Shown here in pieces: positions 41,785 to 52,278 of a stretch of DNA of 64,000 bases (positions within the stretch are counted from its first letter, which is position 1; the number at the start of each line of letters is the position of its first letter). Made by a program: the position numbers and the translations under genes. The stretch covers positions 4,844,472-4,908,471 of the forward strand of contig BCIA01000005.1 in assembly GCA_001599815.1 (NCBI GenBank), read 5' to 3'. The notes below the pieces were generated by a model, which searched no databases, was not told the origin of the DNA, and saw only the letters and a program-made list of their open reading frames with translations. This stretch comes from Furcasterigmium furcatum. Its lineage: Eukaryota; Ascomycota; Sordariomycetes; Glomerellales; Plectosphaerellaceae.

Positions 41785-43135
41785 TCAGATCTCTTCCTCC
41801 CCCCTCATAGCTCTCCACCATCTCGACTGCCGCGCCACTTCGCCATGCTCATCCCCCAAAATGCACTGCCACTTTCTCAAGAATTCAGGCGTCGCCTCCC
41901 AGCTCCTCGAATCCCATGCCGTGCCTGATCCGTAGCCCTGGTCCCGCTGCGATTCCCGCCGCCCGCCCCAGCACCTGAATCCCCGGATCATGTCGTAGAA
42001 GAAAAGGTCCTCGTCAATCTCATGCTGCATCTCAATCAGCCTCTCCCTCACCGACGGGATCGGCATCACATCGATGTACGGATGATGGCTCTTCTCGATC
42101 TGGGTCTTGGACGGGCGCAGATCGTGTTTGATGGTCCTGAAAATGCTCTGTACGGACGAGATGGTACCCTCCCGGTCCGTCTCCCGCTCGAGATGAGGCC
42201 GATAGAAGGGCGACTCGCTACTATCTTCGCAGAACATACGCTCCGTGATGCCGACTACGAGGCAGTTGATGCGCATGGCCTCAACAACACAGATCTGGTG
42301 GATCTGGATCGTGTTCGCGTAAATGTTCGGAATTCGTTGCTGCTCTGCGTCGATCACAGCAGCCTCCAGTCCGGGAGTGAGAAGGGGATCTGGAAAGATG
42401 TCGACATCCCCCCATGACTGGCCCTTCGGTTCGTGGTACACGCCACAGGTACAGTGAAGGATAGTAATCCCCTCCCAGCCGGGTCCGCTGACCGGATGTC
42501 GGTGGACCTCGATCACATCGTCCACCTCACTTGCCTCTGTCGGCCGGGAGTCTGAGCTCATGGGGACTGAGCTGAAGAATTGATGCGCCAACGTCACAGG
42601 AGACCACGAAGCCGTAGTCGGATGGGGATCACCGGTGTGGTGTGAGAATTGCATTGCCGATATGGGCGGTGAGTAGAGGCTTGCGCTGGCGAGGAAGAAG
42701 TCATCCGCCGAGAAGCTCGGCTGAGCCGACGGGGGATCGTTTGCCATTGCATCAGCCACTGGACCTTCTGACGTCGTCTCTGCTGGGCCTGACGGCGGCG
42801 GTTCTCGACTAGGTTGAGAGGCGGGCTCTAATTGAAGGACCTCCTTTTCCGAGGCATGGATCCGTTGCTTCTGCCTCTCTCCTTGGAGCTCAGAACGTCA
42901 GTAGACACTCATTAAGGCTTTGGACGCCCGCCAGCAGCGCATCATCCTCGAAAATAAGGCCTGGCGACTTACTGTATGCTTTCTGTGCCTGACGATTCTG
43001 TTCCCGACGCTTCTCTGGATCTCGCCGTATGGTTTTGCGGACTCTGGACGGGCGACGACTAGAAGCTCCGGCACATCGACTCGCCTCGCGCCCCTCCCCG
43101 TCGACATTCTTATTTCCGCCCGGTGTTTTGTTCAT
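41785..43135 (-). CDS. bZIP transcription factor with DUF3425 domain
   Basis: Two exons (42973-43135 and 41785-42881) with a 91-nt intron (GTAAGT...CAAG) give 419 aa. The intron splits the basic region: RRDPEKRREQNRQAQKAY continues as RERQKQRIHASEKEV, giving the N..(Q)..(Q)..YR pattern of fungal AP-1-like bZIP proteins. The C-terminal half has HHPYIDVMPIPSVRERLIEM and later Trp-rich segments that define DUF3425. It is predicted to be a nuclear DNA-binding regulator; relatives control stress responses or nearby metabolic genes. It sits at the end of the glycosyltransferase-to-SDR gene group and could be its local regulator, an inference from position only. Confidence 0.9.
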
Positions 43136-43431
43136 CTTAATTGGCGCCCGGAGGTGGTAAAATGTCTACATGTAGGTAGGTGGGTTGAGTATGGAATCGG
43201 TTGGAGAATTTGTGGCTTACACATGAAGATCCATGGATCGAGGTGGTCCATTTTGGAATACAGTCATAACTGTCTTAGTTACATAGGAGGATAATGTATT
43301 CATCTAGTCCATTAGAGAGGCAAAATGCTCGGCACTGCAAGGGTCGGATCTATTATCTGGCGCTCGCTTCTTCCCCTTGCTTCTCGCTACCTCCAAACTC
43401 AAACGAGACAGGCTGAGGCAGTCATCATGCA

Positions 43432-44233
43432 ATGCGTGCCCTTTCAAAGCTCGTTCGACAGCGTCCAGCCGTCTCTGTTGGTCTCGGTAGCAGCCTCCCC
43501 CTGCGAAAGGCAACAGTCCGTCCATCTCTCTCGAGCAAGAACAGAGGCCGCCAATTCACATCCGCTCGCGCTCATCAATTCGCCGCATCACTGTCTTCTT
43601 CCACCCCAAACCCAAATGAGTACCTTTCCTAGGCGGAGGAACTCTACGACCTCATCAAAAATTACGGCAGCGACAAATGGGGCTTCGTCGTGTATCGCAC
43701 AACCTACAACGACGACGATGAGTGGAACCGAGCCGTAGAAGCAGTGCGGGCAAACAGCAAGAAGGGCATGAGATACGTCAGCAGCGACATTCGAGACTTT
43801 CTCCACGACAGAATGGACTGGGTCTTCGTCAACGATAAGGAGAATCTCGATGGTGCCACCCGGGCGCATCTGCGCGAGCGGATTCGGCAATGGGCAGATT
43901 CCGCCCATCCAACAAAGATACCAGATGGTCGCTTCACGTTTCGACGAGTCTTCTCTGCGCAGCATTATAGATTGCGGGGCGGAAGAAGCTCATTACAACC
44001 TCATAGACAGCCGTTGGAAGCCTCGTGTTCAAGGTACCGAGGACATCAGCTACGATCCGGAAGACATAGGCGAGCCTTTGGAACCGATTGATGGCTGCAC
44101 ACAGGATGATGTGGGCTGGATGAAGGTGAAGCCAACGATCTTAGGATCTAGCTTTTTCTGGCGTGTGGAGGGATGTCTTGACACACATTGGGAGAAGGAG
44201 TACGTGCGACCTCCTGGGGTCGCTCGAATTTGA
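43432..44233 (+). pseudogene. Broken gene for a conserved fungal protein of unknown function
   Basis: The start MRALSKLVRQRPAVSV opens an Arg/Ser-rich leader that could be mitochondrial. It runs through TPNPNEYLS into TAG (43630-43632) and resumes in the same frame with AEELYDLIKNYGSDKWGFVVYRTTYNDDDEW, a common opening in uncharacterised fungal proteins. A frame change near 43925-43945 then separates IPDGR from SRFDESSLRSIIDCGAE; the rest is open to the stop at 44231-44233 (WGFxxYR...DDVGWMKV). One nonsense codon and one frameshift make it a probable pseudogene, though both are single-base events. Confidence 0.65.
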
Positions 44234-44242
44234 GATTCCGGG

Positions 44243-44500
44243 ATGTTCGTGACGTCAATACAAGAATGCGACGATAGCAGTGCTTATTGCCTGTCGTGCC
44301 TGGGCATAATCAAAGGTTGCAACAAGTTTCATACTGTTGAGGAGGGCGACGGGGGCTGCTGGGCTATCGCGAATCAGCACATCCCGCTCGAGCAGTTCTA
44401 CGCCTGGAACCCATCTCGTAAATTCATTCGCGCTCCCGCAGAGCTCGTCAATTGGTCTGCAAGACGGTCCGTGTGTCTTCTATTCTAACATTATTAATTA
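44243..44500 (+). pseudogene. LysM-domain relic
   Basis: An open stretch contains GCNKFHTVEEGDGGCWAIA followed by LEQFYAWNP, the typical fungal LysM chitin-binding pattern. After WNP the expected continuation appears in another frame (LVNSFALPQ ... GPCVFY), so a frameshift is likely near 44410. There is no leader peptide and only one domain. Intact LysM proteins bind chitin and may shield hyphae from plant recognition. This piece lies directly behind the preceding pseudogene and looks like debris of a larger gene. Confidence 0.6.
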
Positions 44501-44566
44501 TGCCGTATCATGTAACCCATTACTCGCTATCATACAACCGATGCTGTCCCGTCCCACACGAGTCGT

Positions 44567-45618
44567 CTACTGGTCCTTCTTCTTCTGGGGAATGGGGTTG
44601 CCCTTCTCGTCCACGAGCCCCTTCTCGCGCATGACCCTGAGGGCGTCGTGGAGGGGGTCAAGCTCAGGGCGAGGTTCCCTGTGCGAGTCGAAGTAGCTGT
44701 CCGCCCAGGTGAAGTACTGGCCGTAGTTGACGTTGAAGTACAGGTGGTGCAGGGTGTGGTGGGCGGGGCTGTTGATGTACTTCTCGAGCCAGTGCCCAGA
44801 GATCATGTCGCCGTCGTGGATGAAGATGGTCCAGATCTGGACGAGGACGAACAGGACAATGTAGAGGTACTTCTGGATGGGGCAGATGAAAACGAAGACG
44901 CTGATGAAGGTGTCAGAAGGGTCCATGCCGAACAGTGAAGTGATCAGAACAACTTACTGGTAGGGCAGGGACTGCACATATCCGTCCAGAGGGTGGAAGG
45001 CCAGGGCCGCCCAGGGGGTAGGCACTGAGTGTGTTAGATGTATGCAGGCTGAAGTGGCATGAGAGACGACTCACTGATCCATTTGTGGTGGGGCTTGTGA
45101 ATGTACTTGTACACGCTGGGGTGGTGCTCAAGACGGTGAATCCAGTAGATGAGGAAGTCGTTCCAGATCATGAACAGGACCGTCGAGACGGCCATCCAGG
45201 TCCATCCGAAGTCGCCGACATTCTCATACAGCAGGCTCTTGCCGCGCACCTCGGCTAGGAACCACGGCATGGTGAGGAGGTTGATGACCGGGACGGCCCT
45301 CATGGAGGAGGCGATCTCCTGGCGCACCTGGTTCTTGAGGAACCGCGGGTGGTACTCGAGTCGGCGGTCAAAGATGAAGTAGTACGACATTGCGCTGAAG
45401 ATGAAGTACAGCATCGAGGCGCCGATCTGGGTGATGACCATGATGGAGATGCATTGGCGGAGAATGCTGTCGCGCGGCCATGCTGACCCGTGGAAGCCGG
45501 GCTGCTCCGACGCGATCGCGTAGTCGTCGATGAGGGTCGCGTTCGCGGTCGCGGGGACGAAGTAGGCATAGGCCTTATCGAAGACCAAAGGGTCAAGGAT
45601 TTCGAGAGCGGTATCCAT
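44567..45618 (-). CDS. ERG3: C-5 sterol desaturase (ERG3-like)
   Basis: Three exons (45075-45618, 44958-45024, 44567-44900) with introns of 50 and 57 nt give 314 aa. Several membrane helices surround the three histidine boxes of the fatty-acid-hydroxylase superfamily: HRLEHH (161-166), HKPHH (174-178) and HHTLHH followed by NVNYGQYFTWAD. The HHLYFNVNYGQYFTWAD segment is typical of Erg3. The enzyme, in the endoplasmic reticulum, introduces the C5-C6 double bond of the sterol B-ring in ergosterol synthesis using a di-iron site. The C-terminus ends in Lys-rich KKKDQ, compatible with ER retrieval. Fungi often carry more than one Erg3 paralogue. Confidence 0.92.
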
Positions 45619-46279
45619 GGCTGCGACGAGGCGCGACTAGCATCGGGTGAGCGGTATCGAGCTTGACCAGAGAGTCGGCACACCGCAAGTGTTGATTTTT
45701 TGAGAGATGCACGCTTTTTACCCCTGAGATAGAAATTACGAGTGGGGCCGGAAGGGATCGATCCGGGTCGGTCGATGTCTGCCGGCTATTTGTGGGGCGT
45801 GGCTGTGGCACCACAGTCGCCACACGTGGAGCTGAGCCACTTCTCTCACGTCTCCACTCGGTGTTATCGGGTTTCCGATCATCACCATGGTGCTTCTCTA
45901 AAGTCGATTCCTCCTCGCACCGGACGAGGAATCCAAACTAGAACAGGATGCTGAGATGGACAGGTTGCTGCCTCCCGGTGCCTGTTGGGTGCGATAGCTG
46001 CCCAGGCAAAATTGCACCCAGACTGCCACGAGACGACAAGGTTTCTTGCTCTCGAATTCCCTATGCGAGTCTGCGTCAATACTTTCAGGCTGCGTACCTA
46101 GAACGTGCTTGCGGAGGAGAAGTTCTCTACTAAGGCACGTTACGGTGGACGCCACGTGGTTTGGCTGATTCGCGTGGCTGCCCTTTTATGGCCCATGGAG
46201 ACGGAAAGCTTAAAAGGGGTGACTCTTCGCACTTCTGCCGACTAACACCCAGCACTTCTCCTCAACCACCATCACGAAG
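45619..46279. other. Intergenic region between divergent loci
   Basis: Promoters of the sterol desaturase gene and of the saccharopine reductase copy. Only short open frames. Confidence 0.5.
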
Positions 46280-47483
46280 ATGCCGGGACACAAGATTCTC
46301 ATCCTTGGAAGTGGCATGGTCTCAAAGCCATGCCTCGAGTACCTGCTTCGTCGAGACGACAACCAGATCACTGTTGGTGAGAGCATCCATCCGTGTTACC
46401 CTACGATCGAGGTCCAGGCCGCATGAGTCACATCTTGACGGGTTCCGAAGCTGGAAAAACTGGTCACCATGCTCACTTTGATGATTTGAAGCCTGCCGAA
46501 CCCTTGAAGCCGCCGAACGTCTCGTGTCTGGTCGGCCGCACGCCCGAGCCATCGCCCTCGATGTTACATCACCCGAGTTGGACGGCCATATCGCCGCACA
46601 CAACGTCGTGATATCCCTCGTCCCATTCATCCACCACGCCCAGGTAGTTCGTTCGGCTATCAAGGGGAAGACCAATGTGGTCACCACGAGTTATGTCTCC
46701 CCAGAGATGCGCATGCTGGAAGAAGAGGCCAGGCAAGCCGGCATCACCGTGCTGAACGAAGTTGGAATGGTAAGAGAAACCACCGTCGTCGTCCTGCAAT
46801 TGCAAACGTGACTCACTGACATTTTCGCTGTAGGACCCTGGTGTGGACCATCTCTGGGCAATCAAGACAATCAGCGAGGTCCACGACAAGGGCAGAAAGC
46901 TGCGCTGACTTAGTGTCTCGTTCATCTGACGTCTGCCATCGACGAATCAATCTGATGCGAGCTCCAGGTTCTCGAATTCCATTCTTTTTGCGGCGGACTT
47001 CCTGCTCTAGAGTTCTCAGACAACCCACTTCGGTTCAAGGTACGAGGCACTTTTCCGTCCAGTACAACAGAAGCTGCCGACGTCAACTGACCTCCATAGT
47101 TCTCATGGTCTCCGCGAGGCGCCCTCTTGTCACAGAACAACTCGGTACGATTCCTCCAAGACGGCGAGATCGTCGAAATCTCCAACAATGACCTGATGAA
47201 CTCGGCCAAGCCATACTTCGTCAAGAACGGCTACTCATTCCTCGCCCACCCCAACAGGGACTCCGTTCCCTTCCGCGAAGCCTACAATATCCCCGAAGCC
47301 CACACGGTGATCCGCGGCTCCCTGCGCTACGAAGGAAATCCAGCACTGGTCAACGCCCTCGCCAAGCTCGGCTGGCTCGATCCCGAACCCAAGACGTACT
47401 GGCAAGAACTGCCTCTCTCTTCGCAACATCACTTGCGCTTGGGGTATCTTGGTGGTCACACAAAAGATGGCCGGCCCGGGTAA
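46280..47483 (+). pseudogene. Truncated saccharopine reductase (LYS9-type) copy
   Basis: Exons 46280-46376, 46492-46769, 46834-46899, 46968-47039 and 47100-47483 reconstruct the first 60 percent of NADP-saccharopine dehydrogenase (L-glutamate forming), the penultimate step of alpha-aminoadipate lysine synthesis. Landmarks are ILILGSGMVSKPCLEYLL, CRTLEAAERLV, NEVGMDPGVDHLWAI, FHSFCGGLPALEFSDNPLRFK and FSWSPRGALL. After GRK (46899) the expected intron starts CT instead of GT and reading through gives a stop within three codons. Downstream of GWLDPEPKTYW the family sequence is lost and a stop follows, so about 180 C-terminal residues are missing. A full copy is presumably elsewhere because this step is essential for lysine synthesis. 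Confidence 0.8.
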
Positions 47484-47798
47484 GGACTACGTCGGCCAGC
47501 GTGCTGGAGATCGAGCCCGATAAGTAAGATCTAGGAGTGCTAAAGGGCGCACCATTATAGCACGATAGCTGAACTGGCCAGGTATCCCTCGCGTGCCATT
47601 CCTGCATCACAATTACTGGACTCTGTGGAAGTGAAGTGAATAGAATTGAACGTCCCATAAGGATCGAAGAATATGTACATCTCAAGAATACAAAGTCCAC
47701 CAAGTTTAATCGCTGAAGATCAAGCGCATCGAATTACCCCATTATCGTCCCCTTTAGTAGCATCCGCCGGAGTCCGCGCAAGTCGAGACCCGAGCCGC
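47484..47798. other. Intergenic region, 0.3 kb
   Basis: 3' flank shared by the truncated lysine gene and the pectate lyase gene. Nothing distinctive. Confidence 0.5.
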
Positions 47799-48855
47799 TT
47801 AGAAAGACAGAGTCTGGCCAGCAGTGCCGACAACACGGCTCTTGACGTTGCCGCGGCCGTACAGGCTGTAGCTGTAGGGGACCTTGCTGGAGCCGAAGTT
47901 GCCGGCGGGGGCGGTGTTGCGGGAGCCGCCGTAGGAGACGTCGGAGACGGTGACGTAGCCGACCTCCTTGGAGTCCTCGGAGATGATGGCCTTGTTGTGC
48001 GAGTTCTCCCAGACGGAGGACTCGACGCGCACCTGCGCGCCCATGCGGCTGTTGACGCCCGACGCGATGAGCTTGTTGAAGTAGTTGTTGAACATGTGCA
48101 CGGTGCCGTAGCGCACGAGGGGGTTGCGCGAGTTGACGTTGTTGAAGTAGTTGTTGGCGTAGGTCACGCGGAGCTTGCCCTTGTCGCTGGTGTTGGCGTC
48201 GTTGTGGCCGATGAGGGTGGTCTTCCACTGCGGGGATGTTAGCTGTCTGGTTGCTCGACGACTCCAAACACTCTTTGGGGTCACTTACGTGGTCGTGAAG
48301 GTAGGTGTTGGAGATGGTGATGTAGTCAGCGCCATGGGTGATGTCGATGAGGCCGTCGTAGGTGTCCTTGCCGTCGTTCAGGGAGGAGGAGACGTCGCAG
48401 TGGTCGATCCAGACGTTCTTGGAGTTCTGGACACCGATGGCGTCGCCGTTGGCGTCCTTGACCTTCTCGATCTTCATGTTGCGGACGATGACGTTCTTCT
48501 GGTCCTTGATGTAGAGACCGACACCGGAGAGCTTGGAGCCGCGGGCGCCGACGATGGTCTTGTCGGAGCCGACCTGGACCTTGTAGCTGCCGGAGATGGA
48601 GCCCTTGACGACGATGTTGCGCTTGCCGCTGGCCTCGGCGGCCTTGGTGAACTGGGCGAGGGTGGACACGGTGGTGGTGCTGCCGCCGCGGCCGCCGGTG
48701 GTGCCGCCGTTGGTGCTGGCGTAGCCGATGTTGCAGGACTCCGTGATGGAGGCGCGCTTTTGGAGGGCGTGGGTGGCGTCCTCATTGACGGTAGGGGTAG
48801 GGGCGGCGGCCGCAAAGCCCACAAGGGCGAGGTTGAGGATGCTGGAGAACTTCAT
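47799..48855 (-). CDS. Secreted pectate lyase, PL1 family
   Basis: Two exons (48289-48855 and 47799-48227) with a 61-nt intron (GTAAGT...CGCAG) give 331 aa. A signal peptide (MKFSSILNLALVGFAAAAP) is followed by a likely pro-sequence ending LQKR, a Kex2-type site at about residues 31-34. The parallel beta-helix body shows GYASTNGGTTGGRGG, VGARGSKLSGVGLYI, VWIDHCDVSS (calcium-binding region) and NVNSRNPLVRYG, which supplies the catalytic Arg. PL1 enzymes cleave de-esterified pectin by calcium-dependent beta-elimination outside the cell. With the GH6 cellulase this points to a plant-tissue-degrading lifestyle. Confidence 0.95.
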
Positions 48856-50274
48856 TGTGAAGATGGGACGGACTTTGGCTGTCTTGAGAAGGGAATAGTC
48901 TTCGAGTGTAGGAGTAAGGGAGTTCGAGAGAAGTCAACTACAGAAGCCAGTCCGTGAGTGACGAGAAGTGAATGTAGAAAATGAGTGTAAAAGAGCGACT
49001 CTGAGATGTGAATACTGAGGAGACCAATATCAGAGTCAACGGCGAGGGAGCGCGTCCTCATATAGGAACACTTCGTGAGGACTCGGTGATGCCCCAGACT
49101 CAGCGAAAGTCCCTGGCCCGATCCGTGTGTGGATGCTCCGGAAATGAGAGGCTCGGCATCGATGGCAGCATTGCGAGGCCATCGCGAAGCCCCGCCGCGT
49201 CCAGTTTGTCAGTCCATGCTTCCGCGTAGGCCAGAAGAGGGCACCGGGGATCAAGAGGGCATGTTTGACATTGATGCAATGCTACCTTCCACGCAAGGAC
49301 TTCCGAAAGGACTCTTCAGCAATATCGCGAGGTCGACGAGGCTACGGGACGGTCTCGGTGGCAGCCGTGCTTGGTGGAAAGCATTTCAGCGCTGACAACA
49401 GCCCGCAGCTGCGCTTACCGTCTCGGGCGTGTTATCGCGGAGCCGGGATGTGCGGCCCCTGAATATGGCCCGAGGCGCCGGCATTGGGACGCAGTTCGGA
49501 CAAGTTCCAGATCCACCCAAGGCCATACCAAGAAGATCCAAGAAGATCCAAGACATCCAAGACTCGTTCTCGATCCGTCGATTGGAGGAACATGAGCAGG
49601 TTGCAAGGATGACGGCCCTCCCTCGTGCCATAAGCCCAATCTATCACGGACACAAGCTTGTCAAGCACGTCAAGCCTTTGGACGAGATCTTATTTTATGG
49701 ACTGCAGTGGGTGGGTTCGGGCCATTCCGAAGAAACACCCATCGACCCAGAGATTTCGGCAGTGCGGGATAGATCATTACTGGTCCCGGTGATCAGATCG
49801 ACTGAGGCTGTGTCGGCCGCTCACGATGTGTCGTTGCATGGCTGATCCGGGGGCAGGCGGCTCTGCCCCAAGTACCCCAACCCATAGGGCTTGACAACGT
49901 CGTCCGTCGTAGTCGCCTCGGAGTTGCAAAGGAGGCGATTTCCATCGTCCTCAACGCCGTCAAGTCACCCCTTAAATTTGCTCGAGGGGCCTAGATTGGA
50001 TGCCAAGCGAGTGCTAGGTCGGATGAGGGCCGGAGCGCGCCCATTTCCAGCGAGGGGATCCAGGGCCTTGTCAGACACAAATCGCTTGGCGCTTGGATGT
50101 GAGGCCCAAGCCGGGTATTCGGAACGGCCAGAGTATGAAAGTCGTCGTCATCCCACCACTCCACTCAAGCCTGGTGAACACAAAATGAGGAGCGACATCT
50201 GCACCCATTTTGCACGCACCGAGAACTCGTATGAAAATTCTCGGCGATGCTTCAGAGGTATGGAGGAGCTCAGG
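48856..50274. other. Intergenic region, 1.4 kb
   Basis: Pectate lyase promoter on the left; 3' flank of the 2EXR gene on the right. A short AAGATCCAAG direct repeat occurs at 49530-49558. A 138-codon plus-strand frame (49429-49845) lacks any domain and is not called. Confidence 0.5.
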
Positions 50275-51312
50275 TCATGCTTCTTCACGAGGGAGTGGGA
50301 TCACTGTGATTCCGCCGCCCTCCTCATGCTCGCTTGCCAGCCAGTACGCCAGCTGCCGGATGATGCCGTTCCAGACAGCACGATGCCAGGCCATGGCGCG
50401 CACCTCACCTGCGGCTCGGGGCAGGATCTCTTTCCACTTCATGAGGTCCTCGTCACCGTCGTCCTCTTCTCCGCGAATGATTCTGATCCTGCAGATGGAG
50501 CCATCAGTTGCGTGTGCGGCCAGAAATGTTTTCTGCCGGTCCTCCCAAAACTGTCCGGCAGCGTGTCGCTTTGCCTTTGCCTGGCTGAGAAGCGCCACTT
50601 CGATCTTGCCCGTCACGGCCCAGAACCTGAAAAGGTACGAGGGATGCGTGACGAGAGCGGCCCCGTCGACCAAGAATGAGGCGACGTCGAGGGATGGCTT
50701 CTCGGTATTTGATTTCCACTGCAGACCGAAGGGGTCCAGACCTTCAAACCACACGTCTGTCAGCTGCGGGACGCGCAAAAGGTCCAGACGCAGAGGTAGG
50801 AGTCCGCACGACGAGTCCCAAGTGCGCCGGAACCCAATGGCAGTGCCCATGGAGTTTGTGACTCTGCGACGATCGATAACCTGATCGGCGAGAATGTCAC
50901 CGAGCATGTCAATCGGCTGAATGATGATCCGCTTGACACGTTTGCGGCCTTCGCAGTGAGGCTTGCAGAAGCCGAGCTTGAGCGTGAGCTCGTGAAAGTC
51001 AATATCTTGGGCGATGATGTCCAGTGATGCCCATCGGAGAGTGTCGACGTCGAGGTTGCAACGGGACTTGGGCAGATCGGCGCAAAACAAGGGAAATTTC
51101 CGGAGGATGCTATCCCACTCTCCCTTGGCTTCATGACATGCCAGAATAAGGCGCGGAGTCTCGATGGCGCGCCTAGGATACCGACCGAATTCGACCATGT
51201 CGAGAATCCTGGGCTGGCCCGATGCTTCAGGCACAGCTGCCAAGAGGGCGAGGGCCCATATCTTGAGCCTGATCTCGGCGGGAAGATCGGAGAAAACGTG
51301 GAAGGTCGACAT
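50275..51312 (-). CDS. 2EXR-domain protein
   Basis: A single exon of 345 aa. It opens with FHVFSDLPAEIRLKIWALAL, the hallmark of the fungal 2EXR domain (F..F..LP.ElR..IW..a), and later has RLILACHEAKGEW, typical of the same family. These proteins are abundant, cytosolic or nuclear and uncharacterised; many are thought to be fast-evolving accessory proteins. It contains no signal peptide or helices spanning the membrane. The C-terminal part is acidic in the middle (GEEDDGDEDL). No partner is suggested by its neighbours. Confidence 0.85.
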   Translation of the reverse strand: MSTFHVFSDLPAEIRLKIWALALLAAVPEASGQPRILDMVEFGRYPRRAIETPRLILACHEAKGEWDSILRKFPLFCADLPKSRCNLDVDTLRWASLDIIAQDIDFHELTLKLGFCKPHCEGRKRVKRIIIQPIDMLGDILADQVIDRRRVTNSMGTAIGFRRTWDSSCGLLPLRLDLLRVPQLTDVWFEGLDPFGLQWKSNTEKPSLDVASFLVDGAALVTHPSYLFRFWAVTGKIEVALLSQAKAKRHAAGQFWEDRQKTFLAAHATDGSICRIRIIRGEEDDGDEDLMKWKEILPRAAGEVRAMAWHRAVWNGIIRQLAYWLASEHEEGGGITVIPLPREEA

Positions 51313-52278
51313 TGCGGCTGCGTGAAGATAAGCAGCGTGCTAGGATGAATTAGGACTAGAAATGGCCGCCTCGGTCGCCTCAGATCACAACTGCGATGCC
51401 CTTGATATATGCGGTGGGTTGTCGAGCGGTGGGAGAGCCTGAAGCCGGGGTGAGGCACGGACGATTAGGCAGTTTAGGCAGCTGTTGCAAGGGCTTGGAC
51501 TGGGTGAATGATTGGGTGTGCTGGACGTCCGATGGCTCGTTTGCACATGGGATGCTGGCACTGGCGAGACTCCCGTGGATTCTCCGATGCGAAAGTACAA
51601 GAGTCCGATATCATTTTGAAGTGACTGGATGAGATTCTGATGCGGCTTCCATCCATCGAGGGAGGGGCCCGAGGTGTCTGTCCGTCAACAGGAGCATTTC
51701 GCAGGCCAAAGGTGAACCTTCCCAGTCGATCTCTGGATTTGAAGAGAAGCTGATGACCGTCTGCGCGAGAGAAGAACTCGTCCGTCCGAATGCAGTGTTT
51801 GGTTTCTGATGCTGATGATGTCAAACGCCTCCGTCCACCTCCACGAAGGAAGGACTCGGAAACCGACACCACGGGCAACAGTGGGTCCTAAGGTATCGCG
51901 CCCGATAAGATAAGATATCGGCGCCTTCCCTTCTGCCGAGCGGGTAAACCCCGGGCCATCAGATTTTGTCTTTGGCCGAAGGAAAACATCGGAAGCCGAG
52001 CACCCAAGCACTGTCGGCCGAGCTGCAGCTCCACCAATGGCGAGGCAGTCCAATGGCAGCGCCGGAAGGCTGCGAAATGCCGCAGCGCAGCAGGTTCCAT
52101 TCTGACCCGACCCGAGCGGCGAACCACTCTCGAGCGAGCAACCAACTTCAGACGCCTGGCTTCAGTCCACTGTTTTTTCCTCCGTCTACCTACAGCAACA
52201 ACCTCAAGTGTCCTGTCCTACCGCTCCTCCCTGCCATTGACACCCGCCCTCGAGACCGCAAGACGAAGACTGGACACC
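51313..52278. other. Intergenic region between divergent genes
   Basis: Promoters of the 2EXR gene and the isocitrate dehydrogenase gene. A 280-base stretch rich in alternating C/T-rich segments occurs before the latter. No gene is supported. Confidence 0.5.
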
